The notes below the pieces were generated by a model that did not search any database, was not told the DNA's origin, and saw only the letters and a list, made by a program, of their open reading frames with translations. From the NCBI RefSeq assembly GCF_900157305.1, contig NZ_LS974202.1, positions 1,302,001 through 1,366,000 on the forward strand: a stretch of 64,000 nucleotides of DNA, written 5' to 3'. Both the position numbers and the translations under genes were made by a program. Positions 9,451 through 19,180 of this stretch are shown here, piece after piece (positions within the stretch are counted from its first letter, which is position 1; the number at the start of each line of letters is the position of its first letter). The DNA is from Mesotoga infera (GTDB lineage: Bacteria; Thermotogota; Thermotogae; Petrotogales; Kosmotogaceae).

Positions 9451-9911
9451 ATGCCGGATCAGGTCCGGCATGACGGGAGGGGCTGTCATCCCGGGCTCCG
9501 ACCCGGGATCCACTCCTTAGAAAACCGTGATTCTGAGTCAAGCTCAGAATGACGGGAAGAAGGAAAGACCGGGATCCTGACTTGGAGCACGCCAGGATGA
9601 CCCGAAGGGGCCATCATCCCGTAGTGTGCCAATCCTGTCATCCCGTAGTGCCTGTCCTGATGAGCCTGCCCTGAAATGATCCTATTCAGGGATCTTATTC
9701 AGGGTCATCTCGTTAACGCCCCACTCATGTCATCCCGTAATGCTCTTATACGGGATCTCGCTCTTCTCGCTCTTTCGAAGGACCGGGATGCCGGATCAGG
9801 TCCGGCATGACGTGAAGGAGGAAGAACGTGATTCTGGCTAGGAACATGCCAGAATGACGTTAGGGGGCTGTCATCCCGGGCTCCGACCCGGGATCCACTC
9901 CTTAGAAAACC
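9451..9911. repeat. REP-like palindromic repeat block (left of intron)
   Basis: This is a mosaic of short palindromic modules found in four other blocks here. The modules include GATGCCGGATC..GTCCGGCATGAC, GTCATCCCGGGCTCC with its inverted partner CCCGGGATCC, GATTCTGAGTCAAGCTCAGAATGAC, and CGTAATGC..CGGGATC. The unit CCACTCCTTAGAAAACC followed by GTGATTCTGAGTC at about 9510-9545 is an uninterrupted copy. A second copy starting at about 9868 is cut after AAAACC by the group II intron. There is no coding content; the short open frames here are repeat read-through. Confidence 0.85.
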
Positions 9912-11846
9912 ATCGAGTAGGAGAGGGGCGGAGCCCCTCGTCCTCTCACAGAACCGTGCGTACGGGCCTCGTACACGGCTCATGGATCGAGTATCGGATA
10001 CTTCGACAGGGGATGATAGTACGATGTCATATCGAATAAGTTCATCTCTTCAAAGAACCTGTTGGGAATGGCGTAATTGACTGCTTTTGTGTGAGAAGAG
10101 CGCCATTTGTTCATTCTCAAATTGACTTTCTCTTCCCATCCAGCCCTTCTAAGGACTCTGTTCAGTTTCTTTGTGCTCTTCCACTGGTGTAGTATGATGG
10201 CTCTAAGCCTTCTCCTTATCCAGCTCAAAAGCCCTCTCAAGGTAGATTGTAAGTCTACTATCCTGAAATAGCTGGCAAATCCTCTCAACAGTGGATTTAG
10301 CTCTTTCACTATTTCCTTTACCGGTGTGCTCTGGTTCCTTCTTGTAAGTCCCTTGACCTTTCCCTTGAACCTTTTCAATCTGGATTTCTCTATCCCAACT
10401 CTCTCGCCTTTTATTTCGAAGCCAAGAAAGTGAAAGCCCTCCTCCAGTGTTGTGATTCTCGTCTTGTTTCTGTTGACCTTGAGCTTCATGTCAATCTCCA
10501 GTATGTTGATCGCGATTGCCAGAAACTCTCGGGCTTCTTCCTGGGTTTTCGAGAAGATTAATATGTCGTCTGCATATCTGACTATCCTTATTCCTCTGGC
10601 TTTCATCTTCTGGTCGAACTCGTCCAGGTAGATGTTCGCCAGCAGGGGACTTATTACACCACCCTGTGGACTGCCAGTTTCTGTTGCCTTCCAGACTCCA
10701 TCTTCCATTACTCCGCTCTTCAGCATTGCGCGTATGAGTTTGAGTATCTTTCCATCACTCACTCTCTCTGCTACGGAGTCTATTATCTTCTCATGATCCA
10801 GAGTGTCGAAACATTTGCTCAGGTCAAGTTCCACTACATTGCACAGACCGTATTTGGATGCAAAAGCTTTCGCCTTCTCCACCGCCTGCCAGGCATTTCT
10901 TCCCTTTCTGTAACCGTAACTGGAGGGATGGAATCTTTCCTCGAATATAGGTTCCAGTATCTCCTTGAGAGATTGTTGTACCACCCTGTCTCTCACAGTA
11001 GGTATTCCCAATTGCCTTGTTTTACCATCTGCTTTTGGGATTTCTACTCTCCTGAGTGGCATGGGCATGTACTCACCGCTCTTGATTTCTTCGGATAATC
11101 TCTCGATTTCTTCAAGGAGTTTCTCCCCGAATGATTTTACGGTTACTCCGTCTATCCCAGGAGCTCCTCTGTTGGAGTTTACCCTGTGATAGGCTTTCAA
11201 TAGGTTCTTCTTCGAATAGACTTTGTCGATTAGACTGTAATACTTCATCTCTTTCTCCTGCATGCTCCCTTCCAACAGCTCCAGCCTCAGATATTGTTGC
11301 GACAATTAATGACTGGCTTCTCTACCCTCCCGGGAATATGTACCTTGTCTTTAACTGTCTGACCTAAGTCTCTTCACTGTCTTCCGATCACATTTCTTCG
11401 ATCCTTCTCCCCTTCGCAAGTGATGGAGCCTTTCGACCTCCTCATCACCCCCTTGGCTTATAGCCAAGGTCCCTTCTCCTTTCGGAGAGGTTCTTCACTA
11501 CTACGGGTTCATCTGCCATCCTCCTGAGCTTTCCCTTAACTTGGATCTCCTCCTTGCTAACGGTTACCCCTTTCGGACTCATGAGGACTTCCCCGGGTAA
11601 GATACACCACTTTCATCCGAATCCTGCCATCCGAACCTTTACAGCTGGAGTCAGGGCTTTCCCTTATCTCGCAGGGTTACCCTCTGTAACGGCCATCTCT
11701 GGTTCACTTTCGTTCAGTTCCGGACTTTGCCTCGGGCTTCCTTCAGATTCACCGTTACCAGTGACACCCTTGCCTCTGGCTAATGCTTCTTTGACTCCCC
11801 ACATTCGGGTCTTTCACCCTATAGTTGTGTACCATGCCGGGCGCAC
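9912..11846 (-). mobile_element. Complete group II intron (with intron-encoded protein)
   Basis: On the minus strand the intron starts GTGCGCCCGGCATGG at 11846 and ends ..CCTACTCGAT at 9912. Domain V is visible at 9951-9981 (GAGCCGTGTACG, then CGTACGCACGGTTC) and domain VI at 9912-9950, a GC-rich hairpin. The boundaries are exact because the flanks rejoin to TCAGAATCAC|GGTTTTCTAAGG, which occurs uninterrupted elsewhere in the window (for example near 9520, 40680, 53640, 54020 and 54220). The insertion lies just after the ATTCTGAG/CTCAGAAT stem of a REP-like unit. Insertion downstream of a stem-loop and a short maturase without an endonuclease domain both suit a class C-type intron. The structural class is not proven. 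Confidence 0.93.
9980..11263 (-). CDS. ltrA: Group II intron-encoded reverse transcriptase/maturase
   Basis: This 427-aa protein reverse-transcribes and helps splice its host intron. RT motifs are visible in order: GAPGIDGVT, IPKADGKTRQLGIPTVRDRVVQ, SYGYRKGRNA, DLSKCFD, TGSPQGGVISPLLANI, the YADD box (VRYADDILIF), and FHFLGFE. A maturase domain follows (LLSWIRRRLRAIILHQWK). There is no HNH endonuclease domain at the C-terminus. The chosen ATG at 11263 is preceded by GGAAGGGAGC; an upstream TTG at 11305 would add 14 residues without a better RBS. The stop TGA at 9982-9980 overlaps the first bases of domain V. The frame is intact with all key motifs, so the intron could be active. Confidence 0.95.
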   Translation of the reverse strand: MQEKEMKYYSLIDKVYSKKNLLKAYHRVNSNRGAPGIDGVTVKSFGEKLLEEIERLSEEIKSGEYMPMPLRRVEIPKADGKTRQLGIPTVRDRVVQQSLKEILEPIFEERFHPSSYGYRKGRNAWQAVEKAKAFASKYGLCNVVELDLSKCFDTLDHEKIIDSVAERVSDGKILKLIRAMLKSGVMEDGVWKATETGSPQGGVISPLLANIYLDEFDQKMKARGIRIVRYADDILIFSKTQEEAREFLAIAINILEIDMKLKVNRNKTRITTLEEGFHFLGFEIKGERVGIEKSRLKRFKGKVKGLTRRNQSTPVKEIVKELNPLLRGFASYFRIVDLQSTLRGLLSWIRRRLRAIILHQWKSTKKLNRVLRRAGWEEKVNLRMNKWRSSHTKAVNYAIPNRFFEEMNLFDMTSYYHPLSKYPILDP

Positions 11847-12017
11847 GTGATTCTGAGTCAAGCTCAGAATGACGGGAAGAAGGAAAGATCGGGATCCTGA
11901 CCAGGAGCACGTCAGGATGACGTTAGGGGACTGTCATCCCGTGGAGCCTGTCCTGAAGAGCCTGCCCTGGAATGATCTTATTCAGGGATCAAATTCAGGA
12001 CTCTTATACGGGATCTC
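11847..12017. repeat. REP-like repeat block (right of intron)
   Basis: This continues the repeat unit cut by the intron: GTGATTCTGAGTCAAGCTCAGAATGAC at once after the intron 5' end, then modules GGATCCTGACC..GTCAGGATGAC and CTTATTCAGG..TTCAGG. The flank matches the neighbouring unbroken copy at 9522-9600 (GGGAAGAAGGAAAG), which shows the insertion caused no flank loss. Confidence 0.85.
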
Positions 12018-12632
12018 ATGTCGACATCAACAGTAAAACAAGAAAAACACCTGTAGAAAATGTGAAAAGCATCGATAGGAATAGGTGTGAAATCCCCCTC
12101 ATTATAAACTTCCGGACAAGTAAAAATATTCCTACAAAATGGAACTTGTGTATCTTTGGGCTTATACAAACTAAATCAAGAGTGCTATTCATATCTATTA
12201 GGACGCCTCCTGGCTTTTGATAGGTATGACTGCGTATTTATCTTAAGACAGGAGCATCCTTTTTCAATTTTTTCTCTTCATCTTTTTCTTGATAACTTGC
12301 TAACTTGGCACAGGTCCAGGATGAGGCACCATATACTAGAGAAAATGTAGAATTTGTAATTCTTTCATTCTTTGTCGAGAAATATATCAATAATCGCCTT
12401 TACTTCCCACTTAATGGGCGCAGAGGGCTTTCTTTTTCTTTGGAAGACGTGAAGAAATGCGATAAGATTAAGTGCGATTATATTTTGCTAATAATTTACA
12501 AACAATGTGAATACATAAGAAATATGTCTTTTTGACCTACGTCATAGCTCATATCATAAATAATGTTTCAATCGCTTCTATTTAATCTAAAAGGAACATC
12601 TATAACAATACTTGTATCATGGAGGATGTGTT
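12018..12632. promoter_or_regulatory. AT-rich region upstream of the type I-B cas operon
   Basis: No supported gene lies in this 615-bp stretch. It is markedly more AT-rich than its surroundings. A candidate promoter near its end has TTGACC at 12532-12537 and, 17 nt later, CATAAA/TAAAT at 12555-12562. From there it is about 70 nt to the cas6 start. A 76-codon open frame at 12305-12535 has no ribosome binding site and no recognisable content, so I leave it unannotated. The region could be a long regulatory leader or decayed sequence. Confidence 0.35.
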
Positions 12633-13367
12633 TTGAGACTAAGAGCTGTTTTCGACAACGAAAAAGGGATTTCTCTTCCCCTTAGTTATTCATATCTTCT
12701 TCAATCAGCGATATATGATGCACTTTCAAATTTGATTCCAGATAGTCATGATTTTGGATTGAATGTCAATGGAAGAATTTTGAGACCATTCACGTTCTCT
12801 CGGCTTGCCGGCCAAAGCCGACAGATTAAAGAGGGCTTTATAAGCTTTACTCCACCAATAAATCTGCATTTTTCATCGCCTCTTGAAGATTTCGCACAGG
12901 CCTTTGCAAACGGGCTGCTTAAAAACGGCGGAATGGAACTCAAAGGAGAAAAACTCGAACTGAAATCTATAGAAGTTGAGCCTGAACCACCTAATATAGG
13001 CTCTATAGATGCAAGAACAATCTCCCCTATCACAATTTATTCGACTCTTACAACACCCGATGGAAAAAAGAAGACTTACTTCTACAACCCGACAGAAAAG
13101 GACTTTACTGTTCAGCTCAAAGAAAATCTCAATAGAAAGGCAATCGCACTGGGTAGCCCTGTAAGAGCGGGAGAATCCTTCTCCTTCAAACTTGCTTCAA
13201 GACCAATTCAGCGTATTGTGAAATACAAAGACTTCGTCCAGATCGCCTGGGATTTCAGCTTCAAGTTGAATACAGATCCAGAACTGATAGCGATAGCTTT
13301 CGACTGGGGGTTGGGTTCAAAGAATGCGCAGGGTTTTGGAATGATAGAAATCGTAGAAAGGAGGTGA
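12633..13367 (+). CDS. cas6: CRISPR-associated endoribonuclease Cas6
   Basis: This 244-aa RAMP protein is expected to cut the pre-crRNA inside each repeat, leaving an 8-nt 5' handle (ATTGAAAC for array 2; ATATAAAC if it also serves array 1). The start chosen is TTG at 12633, because GGAGG at 12621-12625 lies 7 nt upstream; the longer open frame from 12612 would begin before that RBS. Evidence is the two-RAMP-fold size, the N-terminal RLRAVF strand, and the C-terminal glycine-rich loop GLGSKNAQGFGMIEI typical of Cas6. It is the first gene of the I-B operon. Its stop overlaps the Shine-Dalgarno sequence of cas8b. It is the only cas6 in the window. Confidence 0.92.
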   Translation: MRLRAVFDNEKGISLPLSYSYLLQSAIYDALSNLIPDSHDFGLNVNGRILRPFTFSRLAGQSRQIKEGFISFTPPINLHFSSPLEDFAQAFANGLLKNGGMELKGEKLELKSIEVEPEPPNIGSIDARTISPITIYSTLTTPDGKKKTYFYNPTEKDFTVQLKENLNRKAIALGSPVRAGESFSFKLASRPIQRIVKYKDFVQIAWDFSFKLNTDPELIAIAFDWGLGSKNAQGFGMIEIVERR

Positions 13368-13371
13368 CAAG

Positions 13372-15132
13372 GTGCTCAAATCGACCTATGACATTGGCCA
13401 AATAGTGGCCAAAGGAAAAGACGAAACACAAATGTACATAACTGATATTGGGGATGCTTACATTCACGAATTGGCCATAATACTCATAAAGAACGGAGAA
13501 ACACTCCAATATTCCGGTTGTGAAAAAAGAGAGAAGACGCGCCGCAACTATCTCTTCCGTGAGAAAAAGGGGAACATCAAAATTCCTATCTCCCTTACTC
13601 TAAGGGATGCCGGTAAAGGAGCAGAAGTAATTCTAGAAAAGTTCATCAATTTCGGCGAACACAACAAAACTCCTATTGCCAGCAAAGTGGCTAGCGCTCT
13701 TTTAGAGTCAAAAGTAGCTATCTGCACATCCCTCGATGAGATGGCAGGAAATCTTCCAAAAAAGGAGGGAAGATTCTACACAGTTGTAATAAGAGAAGCA
13801 GACAGGGAATTATACCCTGGAGATCTTGATGAATTCAAAGAAATCTTCCTGAGAAACATTGTCAGTATGCCAAGTGATAATACTGGAATCTGCTTTGTTT
13901 GTGGAGAGGAGAAAGGCATCGGAATGAAGGCGAGCGACATTTTCAAGTTCGCATCTTTCGACAAGCCCGGGTTTGCCCACGAGATGGACGACAAAAACTA
14001 CTATGTGAACATGCCTCTCTGTGAAGATTGCTTCTCAAAAATTTCTCTTGGTAAGAGAGTTCTAGATGAAGAACTTTCAATGAATTTCTACGCATCGAAG
14101 GTTTACATCATACCAAGGTTTCACTCTTCAGATAATGAACTGCTCGAGGAGAAGGTCAACGAAATAAGAGACATAAAGAGAATTTCTGATCTAAAAGATA
14201 CTGTGAGAAAGGACAATCCTTACAGAAATTTTGAAACCTACATGCTTTATGACATTTCTGAAGGGTCATACTCCACTTTGAATTTCATCTTCTATACGGT
14301 GAACAATCAGGAGATGAAAATAAACCTCAGCATCTTAGACGTTCCTCCAAGTCGTTTGCGTAATATGTCTAGAAAGATTTCAGATATTGAAGGAGAACTA
14401 CGGAATGTGTTTGGTACACAAGAATACTCGCCTTCCGTTCTATTTGGATCGATGTACGACGTCTTCAAAGACAACCGACTGAGAACCTTTTTCGATTACA
14501 TTGAAGCGCTATTTAAAAATCAACGGGTTTCGTTAACCCCTTTAAAGAGAGGAACACTTGAACTCATTGGTTCAAAAAAACTCAGGGGTGAACCTTACGC
14601 CACCAAAGCCAAGCAACTTATCACTATTGCTCTTTTCATAGAAAGGCTTCAGCAAAATGTGGAAGGAGGTATCCCTTTAATGGAAAAAGACAGAGAAGAC
14701 AGGATCAAGGAATTCTTCGAAAAGTATCCGGCCTTTTTCAGGACTGATGAAGAGAAATTCCTTTTCATCTTAGGCCAGATTCACTCGAGAATTGCGAGAT
14801 TCCAAAGAGAGAAAAATATCGCAAGCACTGTCGATCTTAAGCTTAAGGCTTATAACATGAGACCACTAGACTTCATGAATCACTTTAAGGATCTAAAATG
14901 GAAAACGACACAGTACTCTAACGAAATGGATTTTACCAGAGTGTACGGACCAATCATGAACCTCTTTCAGATAGCCGACAAATACCTTATTCCAAGCGGC
15001 TATGACTGGAAAGCTTCTATTGAAGATTTGAATTATGCCTTCTTGGCTGGAGAGCTAGCAACTGGAGTCTTCAGGAGAGAAACCGATCAACTTGAACTTG
15101 AAACAGATACAGTTCAGGAAATTGAACAATAG
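13372..15132 (+). CDS. cas8b: Type I-B large Cascade subunit Cas8b (TM1802/Csh1-like)
   Basis: At 586 aa this is the usual size of TM1802-type Cas8b, the large subunit that recognises the PAM and recruits Cas3. A zinc-binding pair is visible: CFVC at about residues 174-177 and CEDC near 216-219, with a conserved loop between. The GTG start at 13372 follows AGGAGGTGA with good spacing. The context (cas6 upstream, Csh2-like cas7 downstream) fixes subtype I-B. The C-terminal residues (ELETDTVQEIEQ) are acidic and probably disordered. No truncation or frameshift is visible. Confidence 0.9.
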   Translation: MLKSTYDIGQIVAKGKDETQMYITDIGDAYIHELAIILIKNGETLQYSGCEKREKTRRNYLFREKKGNIKIPISLTLRDAGKGAEVILEKFINFGEHNKTPIASKVASALLESKVAICTSLDEMAGNLPKKEGRFYTVVIREADRELYPGDLDEFKEIFLRNIVSMPSDNTGICFVCGEEKGIGMKASDIFKFASFDKPGFAHEMDDKNYYVNMPLCEDCFSKISLGKRVLDEELSMNFYASKVYIIPRFHSSDNELLEEKVNEIRDIKRISDLKDTVRKDNPYRNFETYMLYDISEGSYSTLNFIFYTVNNQEMKINLSILDVPPSRLRNMSRKISDIEGELRNVFGTQEYSPSVLFGSMYDVFKDNRLRTFFDYIEALFKNQRVSLTPLKRGTLELIGSKKLRGEPYATKAKQLITIALFIERLQQNVEGGIPLMEKDREDRIKEFFEKYPAFFRTDEEKFLFILGQIHSRIARFQREKNIASTVDLKLKAYNMRPLDFMNHFKDLKWKTTQYSNEMDFTRVYGPIMNLFQIADKYLIPSGYDWKASIEDLNYAFLAGELATGVFRRETDQLELETDTVQEIEQ

Positions 15133-15153
15133 AACTCTAAGGAGGAGATGAAA

Positions 15154-16104
15154 ATGTCAATTAAGAACCGTCACGAAATTTTGTTTATCTATGATGTGAA
15201 AGATGGAAATCCAAACGGAGATCCGATGGATAGCAATAAGCCTAGGATGGATGTAGCAACTGGTGTAAATATAGTTTCTGATGTTCGACTGAAGAGAACT
15301 ATTCGAGATCATCTAGCGGAAAAAGGCGAAGAGCTCTTTGTGTCAGGAGATCCAATAACCTCGGAGAAGAGGGCTTCTCTCTTGATAACTGATCTTACGG
15401 ATGAAACCTACAATAAAAAAGCGGTTGAAGAAGCCCTCAAATTGCATAAACGAGAAGGGGCATCGAAGCTTCTTCTTGAGAAATGTATAGACTTGCGACT
15501 CTTTGGTGGAACAGTACCATTGACAGGATTAAACATGTCAATCACAGGACCCGTTCAGTTTCGTTTTGGTAGATCACTGCACGTGGTCGATCCTGTATTC
15601 ACGCAAGGAACAGCCGCTTTTGTATCACAGGAAGGAAAGGAGCAAAGGAGCTTTAGGGAAGAGTGGACGCTCAACTATTCTTGTATAGCATTTTACGGAG
15701 TGATAAATCAGAATACAGCCCGGCATACGTTAATGAGTGATTTGGATCTCAATAAGATGCTTGATGCCATATGGAATGGCACTAGGGATCTCATCACTCG
15801 CTCCAAGATGGAGCAGCTCCCACGATTGCTCCTAGATGTTGTGTATAACGAGGGAGCCAACTTCCATATTGGAGAGCTCGACAAAGGAATCAAGTTTCAA
15901 TCAGAAATAATGGAAGAGAAAGTCAGAGGCGTATCTGATTTCAAACTGGAGATATCAGGTCTCAAAGAGATGATTACTAAATACCACAGCAGAATACAGG
16001 AGATAAGATATAAGGTTGATCCCAGACTGAAGTTGGTGGAAAACGGTTCACCCTTCGATCTAGAAAATCTGCTCGAAGGAAAAATGAAACAATTGGCAGA
16101 GTGA
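15154..16104 (+). CDS. cas7: Type I-B Cascade backbone subunit Cas7 (Csh2-like)
   Basis: This protein of about 316 aa forms the helical backbone of Cascade along the crRNA spacer. It begins with the characteristic Csh2 motif EILFIYDVKDGNPNGDP, then DVRLKRTIRDHL. A mid-region GTVPLTGLNMSITGPVQFRFG and a stretch DPVFTQGTAAF are also typical of the family. Two ATG codons, at 15148 and 15154, are in frame; GGAGG at 15141-15145 lies 8 nt from the second and too close to the first, so 15154 is preferred. It follows cas8b by about 20 nt and precedes cas5 by 11 nt. Confidence 0.95.
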   Translation: MSIKNRHEILFIYDVKDGNPNGDPMDSNKPRMDVATGVNIVSDVRLKRTIRDHLAEKGEELFVSGDPITSEKRASLLITDLTDETYNKKAVEEALKLHKREGASKLLLEKCIDLRLFGGTVPLTGLNMSITGPVQFRFGRSLHVVDPVFTQGTAAFVSQEGKEQRSFREEWTLNYSCIAFYGVINQNTARHTLMSDLDLNKMLDAIWNGTRDLITRSKMEQLPRLLLDVVYNEGANFHIGELDKGIKFQSEIMEEKVRGVSDFKLEISGLKEMITKYHSRIQEIRYKVDPRLKLVENGSPFDLENLLEGKMKQLAE

Positions 16105-16115
16105 GGTGAGGCCTT

Positions 16116-16838
16116 ATGAAGGTCCTCGCTTTTGATATTTCGAGCGACTATGCCCATTTTCGACAACCATACTCGACAACATCCTCTTTGACGTATGCGA
16201 TTCCTCCCAGAACAGCAGCTCTGGGTATAGTAGGAGCAATAGTTGGTATAGACAGTGGTGGCTTTGGTCAGAGTAAACACATTGCCGAGCTTGAAAAGGC
16301 AAATACAAAAATCGGCGTGCGGTTAATGAGAAAGGTCGAAAAGACACGCTTCAGTATTAACTATTCATATACAAAAGCTGATGCCTCGACCAAAAATGTA
16401 CAGCATATCCAAGTCCCTGTTGAAATGGTAAAAGACCCAGTGTATAGATTCTATGTAACTGCAGATGTCAAACTTCTGGAAAAACTTGAAGACATGACGA
16501 TCAATTCTGAATGCTATTACACTCCATATCTCGGAATAAGCGAATTCATAGCCCAAGTAAAGTATGTTGGAACTTACAGCGCTGAAGTAGAAACAGCAGA
16601 CAAAATCTACACAGCTGTTCAAATGGCGAAGAGAACTAATCTTCTTTTCTCTAATGGTCAAAAGATATTCATGGAAACTCACGCAGCATCCATGAACAGT
16701 GAAAGGAGAGTTACCAAATACGTAGAAGTAGCTTATGAAGAGGAGGGTAATCCTTTGAAGCTGAGGTCTGTTGATCCTGATTCTCTGGTAGTGAAGATCT
16801 TTACAGAAACTGGCGAAGAGGCAGTGATGCTCTGGTGA
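16116..16838 (+). CDS. cas5: Type I-B Cascade subunit Cas5
   Basis: This 240-aa protein has the Cas5 N-terminal signature: MKVLAFDISSDYAHFRQPYS, then the glycine/proline loop YAIPPRTAALGIVGAIVGID. Cas5 holds the crRNA 5' handle at the foot of Cascade. GAGGTGAGG precedes the ATG. The stop TGA overlaps the GTG start of cas3 by 4 bp, the same arrangement as cas5-cas3 at the left window edge. Confidence 0.94.
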   Translation: MKVLAFDISSDYAHFRQPYSTTSSLTYAIPPRTAALGIVGAIVGIDSGGFGQSKHIAELEKANTKIGVRLMRKVEKTRFSINYSYTKADASTKNVQHIQVPVEMVKDPVYRFYVTADVKLLEKLEDMTINSECYYTPYLGISEFIAQVKYVGTYSAEVETADKIYTAVQMAKRTNLLFSNGQKIFMETHAASMNSERRVTKYVEVAYEEEGNPLKLRSVDPDSLVVKIFTETGEEAVMLW

Positions 16839-19180
16839 GTACCGTAAGATCTCACCAGGAAAGGCTTCTGGAACACCATACACTTGGCGTATTAACTTTG
16901 ATGGCTGAAGAAGTCGAAATCACCAGTAGATTCATTGACTATGAAAACTTCTTCGGTATTACCCGATCAGAGCTCAATACTCTCGTCAAGGGAATTTCCC
17001 TTTTCCACGACCTAGGAAAAGCGAGTAGCTACTTCCAGAAACATCTCTCTGGAATGAAAGTTGATAACGGGTTATCTCAACATGCAGTAATTGGGTCAAT
17101 AGCTTTAGGACATTATCTTGATGGCAAAATACCTGATGAATTGGGAGCGACCATCTTGGTAGCGATGACAGTCGTAAAACATCATCATGGTAAAGCTAGG
17201 CCCCTTGAATCACTTATAGAATCCTTTGATGATAATCAAGGAGAGATAGAAAAAATTATCGGCACACTTAATAACGCATATCTTGATTGGATGGAGAAAT
17301 CAATAGGGGAAAGGGTGAACCTAGATATGCCCTCCCTGGTTCCGAAGATAATAAAGTGGAAGAGAAACTATAGAAAGTTTAGAGAGAAAGCCGGTATCAG
17401 AAATTATGTGCTGTTCGAATACCTGTTTTCTTTACTCACATGGGCCGACAGAGTGGATGCAGCGTTCAATGACAATTACAACCACGAAAGGCAACATATT
17501 TCGCCGAATATTGTGGACATTTTCAGAACCTCAGAAGGATTTGATGAACCAAATACAGATATAGATCTGTTGAGAAACGCTTTCTATGAGGAAGCTATCT
17601 CGAATCTTGAATTCACTGTTGGTTCAATTAAAGGAAGGACTGGAATTGGTAAGACGCTAGCCACACTCTCTCTGGCACTCAAGAAGAGAGAGAGAACTCA
17701 GAAAGAAAAAGGCTACATTCCCCGAATTCTTTACTGTTTACCCTTTCTAAGCATAATTGACCAAACTTACGAAACTATCTCAAAAGTCCTCAAAACATCT
17801 GGAATTATAGAAACGTCGGACATATTGATGCAACAACATCATCTAACAGACCTTTCATATTCGAAGCAAATAAATGGAGGTGAGACCGAAGACTATGATA
17901 CTTATCTCGCAGATATACTTCTCAATTCCTGGGATAGTGAAATTGTCATAACAACTTTCGTGAGTATTTTCCATTCGATGCTTACAGAAAAACGAAATAC
18001 ACGCTTCTTCAGACTTCCTGGTTCTATTATCATACTGGATGAAATCCAGGCTGTCCCTCCAAAATACTGGAAAGTAATTAGCGAAGTACTTGAACACCTT
18101 GCGAAATGGGGAGGCACAAAGATAATTTTCTCAAGCGCAACGATTCCACAGCCATTCTTCGTTTCTTCTCTTCCTCTGGTGCGTAGAGAGTACAGCCTTG
18201 ACAGGTATGACGTGAAATACCTCGGAAAGATGAGCATGGAAGAATTTAAATACAGCATTCTTGAAGAAGCTGTCTCCGCAGCAATTAATAAGAAGAAAGC
18301 CTTGATGGTAGTCGCAAACACAATAAACTGCTGCAAAGAGTTATACGAATATCTAAAGGACTCAAGAAATATCAGCGATGAGAAAATCCACTGTTTATCA
18401 TCGAATTTGCCACCCGCAGTCAGAAAAAACGTAATTAAAAATATAAAGAGAAAGAAAGGTTTTCAAGTCCTTGTGACTACTCAACTGATCGAGGCAGGTG
18501 TGGATATCAGTTTTGACTATTGTATAAGAGACCTCGGGCCTCTCGACAGCATTCTTCAAGTTGCAGGACGAGTGAATCGTTCGTGCGAAAAGAAGCGTGG
18601 TGAACTGTTGATTGTAGATCTTGTGAAGGAAGATTCAGGAAGATCTTTCTCCTGGATCTACAATAGCACGATAATATGGGCAACTCGAGATATTTTGAGC
18701 AATTTGGGGGCTTCTGTAGATGAACCGAAGATATACGAACTGGGAGATAAGTACTTCACTCAATTGGTGAACAAAGGACTTGAAAACGAATCTCTTGAGC
18801 TTTTGGAAGCTCTTGTCAATCTGGATTTTGACAAAATATCTGACTTCAGCCTGATTGAACAGATAAAAGGCTCTGTTACCATCCCGGTTTTTTTGGAAAT
18901 CAATAATGACGCAAAACATTTCTGGAAAACTTATTGCGAAGTTCTAAGTGAAATACCCCCCAAAGAAAACAAATACCAATATCTAGCGCGAAAAAAGCAG
19001 GCTATAAGAAACTTGGCACCCTATGTAGTTAACCTTAGAGTCTTCTACTATCCCGGAGCAAAAACCTATGCTCTACCAGATATTCAACACGGCTTCAGCT
19101 ATGTATCCTCAGATGACTTGAAATATTACTACGATCCTAAAACCGGCCTGAAATCAGATGATGGGAGTTTGTTCCTGTGA
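16835..19180 (+). CDS. cas3: CRISPR-associated helicase/nuclease Cas3, type I-B
   Basis: This 781-aa protein carries an N-terminal HD nuclease (H14/H15, H58-D59 in FHDLGKA, H83, KHHHGK at 115-120, D205 in TWADRVD) and an SF2 helicase. The helicase motifs are Walker A GRTGIGKT at 267-274, DEIQ at 402-405, FSSATIP, QLIEAGVDISFD and QVAGRVNRS. It degrades DNA bound by the I-B Cascade. The GTG start is inside the end of cas5 (4-bp overlap) and the stop overlaps the cas4 GTG start, consistent with one transcript. All active-site motifs are present. Confidence 0.95.
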   Translation: MSTVRSHQERLLEHHTLGVLTLMAEEVEITSRFIDYENFFGITRSELNTLVKGISLFHDLGKASSYFQKHLSGMKVDNGLSQHAVIGSIALGHYLDGKIPDELGATILVAMTVVKHHHGKARPLESLIESFDDNQGEIEKIIGTLNNAYLDWMEKSIGERVNLDMPSLVPKIIKWKRNYRKFREKAGIRNYVLFEYLFSLLTWADRVDAAFNDNYNHERQHISPNIVDIFRTSEGFDEPNTDIDLLRNAFYEEAISNLEFTVGSIKGRTGIGKTLATLSLALKKRERTQKEKGYIPRILYCLPFLSIIDQTYETISKVLKTSGIIETSDILMQQHHLTDLSYSKQINGGETEDYDTYLADILLNSWDSEIVITTFVSIFHSMLTEKRNTRFFRLPGSIIILDEIQAVPPKYWKVISEVLEHLAKWGGTKIIFSSATIPQPFFVSSLPLVRREYSLDRYDVKYLGKMSMEEFKYSILEEAVSAAINKKKALMVVANTINCCKELYEYLKDSRNISDEKIHCLSSNLPPAVRKNVIKNIKRKKGFQVLVTTQLIEAGVDISFDYCIRDLGPLDSILQVAGRVNRSCEKKRGELLIVDLVKEDSGRSFSWIYNSTIIWATRDILSNLGASVDEPKIYELGDKYFTQLVNKGLENESLELLEALVNLDFDKISDFSLIEQIKGSVTIPVFLEINNDAKHFWKTYCEVLSEIPPKENKYQYLARKKQAIRNLAPYVVNLRVFYYPGAKTYALPDIQHGFSYVSSDDLKYYYDPKTGLKSDDGSLFL

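Noticed and set aside
12305-12535. 76-codon open frame upstream of cas6
   Set aside because: No RBS, no recognisable sequence, and it sits in AT-rich sequence; may be fortuitous.
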